A stretch of 19,072 nucleotides of DNA from Chloroflexota bacterium (GTDB lineage: Bacteria > Chloroflexota > Anaerolineae > Promineifilales > Promineifilaceae): the NCBI GenBank assembly GCA_020353135.1, contig CP070688.1, forward strand, positions 3,314,414-3,333,485, read 5' to 3'. Position 1 is the first letter of the stretch. The number at the start of each line of letters is the position of its first letter. The notes below the pieces were generated by a model that did no database searches, was not told the DNA's origin, and saw nothing but the letters and a program-made list of their open reading frames with translations. Both the position numbers and the translations under genes were made by a program. Below are positions 13,899-18,660 of the stretch, piece after piece.

Positions 13899-15197
13899 AT
13901 GACGACGATTCGAAATTGGGACGGCAGCCAGATCTGGCGGCCGGAGCAGATTCACAGGCCGGCCGACGAAGAAGCCGTCATCGCCTTGATTAAGCAGGCG
14001 GCCGAGGAAGGCAAACGACTGAAGCCGGTCGGCAATGCACTGTCCTGGTCGGATATCGCCGATGTCCCGGCGCTGGCCATCCAATTCGACAACATGTCCA
14101 GCATCCTCGATGTGGACCGGGACGGCAAGAGCATCAAGCTGCAGGCGGGCGCACCCCTGATGCGCGTCAACGAGTCGCTGGCCGATCACGGCCTGGCCCT
14201 GGACAACTTCGGCTCCATCGTCAAGCAGACGGCCGCCGGTTACATCGCCACCGCCAGTCACGGCACCGGCATCCGGACACGCATCCTGTCAACCTATGTC
14301 GAGAGCCTGCGCCTGATCGACGGCCTGGGCCAGGTCCACGAGCTGGACGCCGGCACCGAACCGGAGTTGTTCGCGGCCGCCCGGGTCAATCTGGGCTGCC
14401 TGGGCGTGGTCACCGAGCTGACTCTTGGCTGCGTCGAGGCCTTCGATCTAGAGGAACGGCTCGAGCTGGTCGACTTCGACAAGGCTTTGGCCGATCTGGA
14501 TAGCACCCTGCGAGACAACGACTACTGCAAGTTCTGGTGGATGCCATGTACGGACCAGATCCAGGTCTATGCCTTCAAAAAGACCGATCGGCCTCGGGGC
14601 GGCGCCGGCTTCAACGGCTTCCTGGATCGGAGTGGGATCTCGGGTGTTGCCTTTTCCGGTCTGATCGCCGCCGGGCGGTTCTTCCCGGGCGCCATCCCGT
14701 CCATCAACAGAACGGTCCAGAATGTCGCTTTCGGCCCACATTCGCGCGTGGACCGCAGCGACAGGATCGTGACCGTCCCCAGCGGCATCCCCAAGCACCA
14801 AGAGACAGAGTACGCTATCCCTGTGGAATACGCGGCCGAGGCCATCGACCGGCTGCGGAAGATTGTGCTCGGGGCCGACTATCGGGTAAATTTCATCGTG
14901 GAAGTGCGCTTCGTGGCCGCCGACGACATCCCCATGAGCCCAACCAACGGCCGGGACAGCTGCTACATCGGCCCCTATGTCGCCAACGAAAAATGGGCCG
15001 CGCCTTACTTCGCCGATTTCGAGGAGATGATCGGCGATTACGCCGGGCGGCCGCATTGGGGCAAGAGCTTCTCGTTGGCAGGCAAAGCGATTCGCGCATT
15101 GTACCCTGCCTATGACGACTTCAATCATCTGCGTCAGCCATGCGATCCCCATGGCCTGTTCCGCAACAGCTTCGTCGACCGGGTATTTCCAGGCTAG
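13899..15197 (+). CDS. FAD-linked aldonolactone/alditol oxidase-type oxidoreductase
   Basis: A 432-residue VAO/PCMH-family flavoprotein related to D-arabinono-1,4-lactone, L-gulonolactone and alditol oxidases. Visible landmarks are the FAD-domain segment KPVGNALSWSDIAD (residues 42-55), GSIVKQTAAGYIATASHGTG (105-124), NLGCLGVVTELTL, the C-terminal PHWGK motif (HWGK 386-389) and DPHGLFRNSFVDRVF at the end, which are typical of the aldonolactone oxidoreductase group. The His that normally carries covalent FAD (GHS or RHSFNDIAD in relatives) is replaced by Leu48, so FAD is probably bound non-covalently. ATG 13899 is chosen because AAAAGGGGG (13883-13891) precedes it by 7 bases and family homology begins there; the frame is open 37 codons further upstream. 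It follows priA by 128 bases. Substrate (a sugar lactone or polyol) is unknown. Confidence 0.88.
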   Translation: MTTIRNWDGSQIWRPEQIHRPADEEAVIALIKQAAEEGKRLKPVGNALSWSDIADVPALAIQFDNMSSILDVDRDGKSIKLQAGAPLMRVNESLADHGLALDNFGSIVKQTAAGYIATASHGTGIRTRILSTYVESLRLIDGLGQVHELDAGTEPELFAAARVNLGCLGVVTELTLGCVEAFDLEERLELVDFDKALADLDSTLRDNDYCKFWWMPCTDQIQVYAFKKTDRPRGGAGFNGFLDRSGISGVAFSGLIAAGRFFPGAIPSINRTVQNVAFGPHSRVDRSDRIVTVPSGIPKHQETEYAIPVEYAAEAIDRLRKIVLGADYRVNFIVEVRFVAADDIPMSPTNGRDSCYIGPYVANEKWAAPYFADFEEMIGDYAGRPHWGKSFSLAGKAIRALYPAYDDFNHLRQPCDPHGLFRNSFVDRVFPG

Positions 15198-15198
15198 T

Positions 15199-15230
15199 GA
15201 AACGATGCAATTGTAGTTTCGACTCTTTTT
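15199..15230 (+). terminator. Candidate intrinsic terminator after the flavoprotein gene
   Basis: GAAAC (15199-15203) pairs with GTTTC (15216-15220), with a further short inner pairing TGC/GTA around AATT, followed by GACTCTTTTT ending in five T. It starts 2 bases after the stop codon. The stem is weak and bulged, but the position and T-run fit a terminator. Confidence 0.45.
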
Positions 15231-15276
15231 CAGTTAACGTCCTGGGACAACTTCGCTACCCTGGTTGCCCCACGGC

Positions 15277-15304
15277 TTGAAACGCCCCGCTTACTTGCTA
15301 TAAT
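15277..15304 (+). promoter_or_regulatory. Sigma70-like promoter of the ArsR-family gene
   Basis: TTGAAA (15277-15282, five of six consensus) and a perfect TATAAT (15299-15304) are separated by 16 bases. Transcription would start near 15311, about 54 bases before ATG 15365. This is the best promoter in the window. Confidence 0.7.
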
Positions 15305-15316
15305 TGTCATATGTAT

Positions 15317-15346
15317 ATTATCGGGTAATGTGAATAATCGGGTGAT
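15317..15346 (+). promoter_or_regulatory. Putative operator: two direct repeats AT[T/A]ATCGGGT[A/G]AT
   Basis: ATTATCGGGTAAT (15317-15329) and ATAATCGGGTGAT (15334-15346) match at 11 of 13 positions and are 17 bases apart. The first is itself symmetric at its ends (ATTA/TAAT). They lie just downstream of the predicted transcription start and upstream of the ribosome-binding site AGGAG (15354-15358), where a repressor would block elongation or initiation. Autoregulation by the downstream ArsR-type protein is inferred. Confidence 0.5.
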
Positions 15347-15364
15347 TTCGCCCAGGAGACTCCT

Positions 15365-16459
15365 ATGCCGGCGCCAGCGGAAGTAGTCGTTCACCCACTG
15401 CAGCGCACCATCGCCGTAAGTTTGTTGCCTGTCCACAACGCCATCTATAGCTTGACGCTCATTGTAAAAGCGGATCGGGTTTCGGGACTTGGCCAATGGG
15501 TCATAAATACCCACGACGCCCTGACTCCTGCCGAGCTGGAGAATCACCGCCTTGTGATCGAGGGCTTTCATTTCGCCCTCTTTCCCAGGCGTGACTGGCC
15601 CGCTTTCGAGGCCTACCTCGATCGGCTAGAGTCGATGGATCCTGGTGCCTTGCGCGATCGTCTGCTGGGCGCCTATTTCGAAATGCCGGACCTTCGCGAC
15701 GACCCCACGCCCTATCACTCAGTCGAACAAGTGCTGCGCAGCCCCGATGACTACGTCGACTTCCTGATCGGCCGTTTTGGCGAAGAGTTCATCGAGCCGG
15801 CGATTGAAAAGAAGGCCTACTCTTATGTGATCGACCCAGCTGCTATGCAGGCCCTGATCGTTTCTCATCTTCGTATGATGTGGGAACGTTTCTTGAAAGC
15901 GGAATGGCATCGTGTGCAACCTATGCTTGCGGATTCCGTGGCCGCCTTTGGCGCGACTGGCTTGAAGAACATGTCCTTCCAGGAAGCGGCCGGGTTTGTA
16001 ACCGGTCAGCAACTGTCAGAAATTAAGTGGCCCACGCTTGAAGAAGCCCATTCGCGTCTCGTCTTCGTGCCCTCGGCACATGTCGGTCCATACGTGGGCA
16101 AGCTCCCTCACGGTGACGTCTTCGTCTTGTTTTTCGGCGCCCGTTTGCCGAAGGGATCGACGATGTACGCCCCCGATCTGAGCCGCAACGAATTGGTGGT
16201 GCGACTCAACGCGCTTGCCGACGATACGCGTCTGCGCATCTTGCGCTACGTAGCCGACAATGGCGAGCAGCGTTCTCAGAAGATAATGTCTGAGCTTGAT
16301 CTCACCCAGTCGACCGCCTCGCGACAACTGACACAGCTCTGCGCGGCCGGATTTCTAGACAGTCGCAACTGTGAAGGCGCGAAGTGTTATTCCCTCGCCG
16401 ACGCGCGCCTGCGCGATACGTTCCGGGCTGTTCTCGCTTTTCTGGCAGTTTTACCGTAG
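15365..16459 (+). CDS. ArsR/SmtB-type winged-helix transcriptional regulator with long N-terminal domain
   Basis: A 364-residue regulator. The last 90 residues are an ArsR-type winged helix: LVVRLNALADDTRLRILRYV (278-296), recognition helix around TQSTASRQLTQLCAAGFL (314-331), then the wing NCEGAKCYSLA (335-345). The first 270 residues form a separate helical domain of the kind found in DUF5937-like ArsR proteins common in Firmicutes and Chloroflexota, whose ligand is not known to me. Three Cys (326, 336, 341) lie in the DNA-binding part, but they do not form a recognisable metal site of the ArsR/SmtB sensors. ATG 15365 has AGGAG at 15354-15358. A consensus promoter and paired repeats upstream suggest self-repression. 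The gene is monocistronic by spacing; target genes are not evident. Confidence 0.85.
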   Translation: MPAPAEVVVHPLQRTIAVSLLPVHNAIYSLTLIVKADRVSGLGQWVINTHDALTPAELENHRLVIEGFHFALFPRRDWPAFEAYLDRLESMDPGALRDRLLGAYFEMPDLRDDPTPYHSVEQVLRSPDDYVDFLIGRFGEEFIEPAIEKKAYSYVIDPAAMQALIVSHLRMMWERFLKAEWHRVQPMLADSVAAFGATGLKNMSFQEAAGFVTGQQLSEIKWPTLEEAHSRLVFVPSAHVGPYVGKLPHGDVFVLFFGARLPKGSTMYAPDLSRNELVVRLNALADDTRLRILRYVADNGEQRSQKIMSELDLTQSTASRQLTQLCAAGFLDSRNCEGAKCYSLADARLRDTFRAVLAFLAVLP

Positions 16460-16577
16460 CAACCGTAAGAGTTCTGTAACGAATCCTTAAGACACCATTA
16501 TTCTTCGTCGAACATACTTCGCTAAGTGTCCAAACAATCGGTAGCTGTTTGACCTTACTCTGTACGGGAGATTGATT

Positions 16578-17237
16578 TTGGCGAAAATCATGGAACTACT
16601 CGAAAGCACCGGTGATGGCGCTTTTGCCGTAGATACAGAACTAAACATTGTCTACTGGAATCAAGCAGCGCAGGATATTCTGGGCTTCGACAAGAGCGAA
16701 TCAATTGGTTACCCGTGCTACCAGTTGCTGCAAGGTCTCGACGAACGCCACCGCCTGTTCTGCGAAGCCTATTGTAGCGTAGCGAAAGCCGTGTCCAGGC
16801 GCCAACCTGTGGCAAATTACGATATCAAGGCGCTTACGAAAAAGGGGGAACGGCAATGGCTGAACATGAGTATCGTCGCCTATCGCGAGCAGGAGAAGGA
16901 AGAGAAAACTTACATTCTTCACCTCTTTCGCGATAGCACAAACAACAGAGATATCGAGGCGCTATTCAACAGGGTACTGGATGTGGCCCGGAATGGCGCC
17001 GATCCATCACCCGCGTCTTCTTCGGCCAGAGAACCTTCCTTTGACGAACTGACTCCCCGCGAACGAGAGGTTCTGCGCTTATTGGTAGATGGCCATGGCA
17101 CCCGCCAGATAGCTCAGACCCTATTCATCGCCCCCAACACTGTCCGCAACCATATTCAGCATATCCTGCAAAAGCTTCATGTTCACAGCCGCGCCGAAGC
17201 CGTGGCTTGCGCTTTGAGGTACGGGCTCGTCGACTGA
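16578..17237 (+). CDS. PAS domain-LuxR-type transcriptional regulator
   Basis: A 219-residue one-component regulator. Residues 1-115 are a PAS domain (AFAVDTELNIVYWNQAAQDILGF, then a C-terminal ILHLFRDST strand). Residues about 120-150 form a polar linker, and 155-219 are a LuxR/GerE helix-turn-helix (LTPREREVLRLLVDG, NTVRNHIQHILQKLHVHSRAEAV). No receiver or kinase domain is present, so the PAS domain itself should sense the signal. It carries Cys47, Cys62 and Cys66 plus His58 in the PCYQLL...HRLFCEAYC segment, a possible metal or redox site. The start is TTG 16578, 7 bases after CGGGAG (16565-16570). TTG 16572 is too close to that site, and ATG 16590 is 19 bases away and would be the alternative. 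The target is unknown; the DM13 gene downstream is the nearest candidate. Confidence 0.85.
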   Translation: MAKIMELLESTGDGAFAVDTELNIVYWNQAAQDILGFDKSESIGYPCYQLLQGLDERHRLFCEAYCSVAKAVSRRQPVANYDIKALTKKGERQWLNMSIVAYREQEKEEKTYILHLFRDSTNNRDIEALFNRVLDVARNGADPSPASSSAREPSFDELTPREREVLRLLVDGHGTRQIAQTLFIAPNTVRNHIQHILQKLHVHSRAEAVACALRYGLVD

Positions 17238-17368
17238 GCTGCTGAACGAGCCGCACTCGCGACTTCGAAAAAAGCGCAGCTGTGTTTGCTGGGACCCGAG
17301 AAATGCCATCAGGCCGGATTGTGAACCATCGTCAGAACGGTAATATGCCTGTAAGGAGAATTAAGCTG

Positions 17369-17401
17369 GGCACAAGAATTTTGTGCCACACTAAAATAGT
17401 G
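17369..17401. promoter_or_regulatory. Tandem inverted repeats upstream of the DM13 gene
   Basis: GGCACAA (17369-17375) pairs with TTGTGCC (17381-17387) around GAATT, and one base later CACTA (17389-17393) pairs with TAGTG (17397-17401) around AAA. A perfect TTGACA follows at 17408-17413 but has no -10 partner at normal spacing. These may be regulator-binding palindromes or a small double hairpin in the transcript. Confidence 0.4.
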
Positions 17402-17485
17402 ATACTTTTGACAACGCTGGGCTAAAAAGTCTTCACGGGGTCTACTAGCTGACAGAAAGCCTGGAATGTGCTGGAAAAGGAAACC

Positions 17486-18157
17486 ATGAACAAAAGAACG
17501 CTCATCATTATTGTAGGGATAATTGGCCTGGCGGCCGTCATCGCCGTTGGCTGGTATTTGGGTTCCCCTCTACTCATCGACAATACGGTGGACGAAGCCT
17601 TTCCCTTCGAAGCGCCGGACGAGGCCGCCGTCGCGGCCATGCCAGAAACGGAGAGGATGGATTTGGAGAAGGAATTCATGGCCGCCATGCCCGATATGGC
17701 GACCATCGAGAGCCTGTCCGAGGAGGATCGAGAGGCCGTCGCAGATCAGGTCATGAACACGGCCGCGGTCGTGATGATGGACAAAGCTGTAACGGACGAC
17801 ATGATGGCCGATGAGTGGACGGCCGTCGCCCGAGGTGAATTCGTCGGCGCCGACAGCTTCCACCAGGGTTCAGGCAGCGCGATTATCTATCAACAAGGGG
17901 ACCAACGCGTCTTGCGCTTTGAAGAGTTCTCGGTAACCAATGGGCCGGACCTGCATGTGATCTTGACCAAGCATCCATCACCGACGAGCCGCGAAGATGT
18001 TGGCGAGGATTACATCGACCTCGGCTCGTTGAAAGGTAACATGGGCAACCAGAACTACGAGATTCCGGCCGGCATTGATCTTTCAGAGTACCAAGGCGTG
18101 GTCATCTATTGCGTTCCCTTCCACGTCGTGTTCGCCACAGCGGCATTAGGATCATAG
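17486..18157 (+). CDS. Membrane-anchored DM13-domain protein with Met-rich linker
   Basis: A 223-residue protein: an N-terminal membrane anchor (residues 5-27, TLIIIVGIIGLAAVIAVGWYL), an acidic Met-rich segment (10 Met between residues 52 and 107), and a DM13 domain from about 114 to 223. The DM13 part shows GEFVGADSFHQGSGSA, FSVTNGPDLHVIL, YIDLGSLKGNMGNQNYEIP and VVIYCVPFHVVFATAAL; its single Cys, C209, is the conserved position proposed to be redox-active in DM13/DOMON electron-transfer proteins. The orientation should put DM13 outside the membrane. ATG 17486 is preferred over TTG 17468 because AAAAGG (17475-17480) precedes it and the N-terminal Lys-Arg then forms a proper anchor. The protein stands alone, 248 bases after the LuxR-type gene. 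Redox or metal-linked function is inferred. Confidence 0.87.
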   Translation: MNKRTLIIIVGIIGLAAVIAVGWYLGSPLLIDNTVDEAFPFEAPDEAAVAAMPETERMDLEKEFMAAMPDMATIESLSEEDREAVADQVMNTAAVVMMDKAVTDDMMADEWTAVARGEFVGADSFHQGSGSAIIYQQGDQRVLRFEEFSVTNGPDLHVILTKHPSPTSREDVGEDYIDLGSLKGNMGNQNYEIPAGIDLSEYQGVVIYCVPFHVVFATAALGS

Positions 18158-18159
18158 AC

Positions 18160-18294
18160 GCCGTCACGCACTGCAATGTGTCTATGGTGAAGTACGTCGC
18201 GGCCGGATCGGGCAAGTTCAATTACAACGGCGACGCCCAGACCGCGCCGATCGTTCCGGGAGTGAGAGGGCGTTTGGTGTTTCCGATACCCTGA
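18160..18294 (+). pseudogene. Possible gene remnant (C-terminal fragment)
   Basis: A frame open to TGA 18292-18294 translates to a protein-like tail (VKYVAAGSGKFNYNGD, PIVPGVRGRLVF) and shows the strong G/C preference at third codon positions of neighbouring genes between about 18187 and 18260. The only ATG in the tail (18184) lacks a ribosome-binding site, and the frame differs from that of the DM13 gene. I do not recognise the family. It may be the residue of a gene truncated when the DM13 gene and terminator came to lie here, or chance. Confidence 0.25.
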
Positions 18295-18369
18295 GTTCGA
18301 AGGGCGTAACTCCCAGAACTGTTTCTACCACCGCTAATGGGACGCCATTCTTAGACCTGTGTAGCACTT

Positions 18370-18399
18370 AGCTCGGGCGGGTGCGGACCCGCCCGAGCT
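18370..18399. terminator. GC-rich intrinsic terminator-like hairpin
   Basis: A perfect 13-bp stem (18370-18382 with 18387-18399; core CTCGGGCGGGT/ACCCGCCCGAG) closes a 4-base loop GCGG and is followed by TTCTTCC. It lies 212 bases after the DM13 stop and could end transcription of that gene. A second, weaker hairpin TCACCC/GGGTGA follows at 18419-18439. Confidence 0.65.
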
Positions 18400-18441
18400 T
18401 CTTCCAGCGATGTTGAAGTCACCCTGCCGGGCCGGGTGAGC

Positions 18442-18472
18442 TAAAACGTCGCAGGTTTCAGAGACCTACGAC
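18442..18472 (-). terminator. Terminator of the tRNA-Arg locus (minus strand)
   Basis: On the minus strand GTCGTAGGT (18472-18464) pairs with ACCTGCGAC (18456-18448) over 9 positions with one mismatch, around a 7-base loop, then reads GTTTTA. It starts 11 bases after the discriminator base of the tRNA fragment, as expected for the native tRNA transcript end. This shows that the left side is the chromosomal flank of the tRNA gene. Confidence 0.6.
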
Positions 18473-18483
18473 TTCTGGGGGAG

Positions 18484-18525
18484 TACCCTCGGGCCGACTC
18501 GAACGGCCAACCTACGCATTAGGAG
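18484..18525 (-). tRNA. 3' fragment of tRNA-Arg(CCU), attachment-site copy
   Basis: Reading the minus strand: anticodon loop CTCCTAA (18525-18519; U33, anticodon CCU, A37, A38), 3' anticodon strand TGCGT, variable loop AGGTT, T-arm GGCCG-TTCGAGT-CGGCC (18508-18492) with a canonical TTCRANY loop, acceptor 3' strand CGAGGGT (18491-18485) and discriminator A (18484); CCA is not encoded. The 5' anticodon strand is degraded (TCGCT instead of ACGCA) and there is no D-arm upstream, so this is not a functional tRNA but the displaced 3' end left by integration of an element into tRNA-Arg(CCU). The terminator beyond it supports this. Confidence 0.75.
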
Positions 18526-18543
18526 AGCGAGGGTAAGCGTGTC

Positions 18544-18632
18544 CATTGTGTGTATTTAGAGCATTCTAAGGAGGTGGTTTTCCCCCTGTGAGCCACCAAA
18601 TATTCCTAATGAGCATTGTGTGAATTAAATGC
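18544..18632 (+). repeat. Imperfect direct repeats between att core and integrase gene
   Basis: CATTGTGTG at 18544-18552 and 18614-18622 begins two 19-base copies agreeing at 15 positions (18544-18562 and 18614-18632), 70 bases apart. Between them GGTGG and CCACC (about 18572-18597) could form a 5-bp stem. The place and spacing fit arm-type recombinase or excisionase binding sites; this is inferred. Confidence 0.45.
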
Positions 18633-18638
18633 TATCGT

Positions 18639-18660
18639 ATAAGCTACGAATAAGCTACGA
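18639..18660. repeat. Exact 11-bp tandem duplication at the integrase stop
   Basis: ATAAGCTACGA occurs twice in direct succession (18639-18649, 18650-18660), overlapping the last codons and stop (18644-18646) of the minus-strand integrase gene. As 11 is not a multiple of 3, the second copy changes the reading frame at the C-terminus. Confidence 0.75.

Noticed and set aside
15354..15364. Palindrome AGGAG-A-CTCCT masking the ArsR ribosome-binding site
   Set aside because: The one-base loop cannot fold as a hairpin, so it is most likely a chance symmetry.
16572..17237. TTG 16572 as the start of the PAS-LuxR gene
   Set aside because: The GGGAG site ends one base before it, so the ribosome would use TTG 16578 or ATG 16590.
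17408..17445. Perfect TTGACA upstream of the DM13 gene as a sigma70 promoter
   Set aside because: No -10-like hexamer at 15-19 bases; TAAAAA is only 9 bases away.
18484..18534. A functional tRNA gene, or a tRNA-Arg gene interrupted by a group I intron
   Set aside because: No D-arm or proper 5' anticodon strand is found in the 540 bases upstream on that strand, and an integrase gene instead of an intron core occupies the position.
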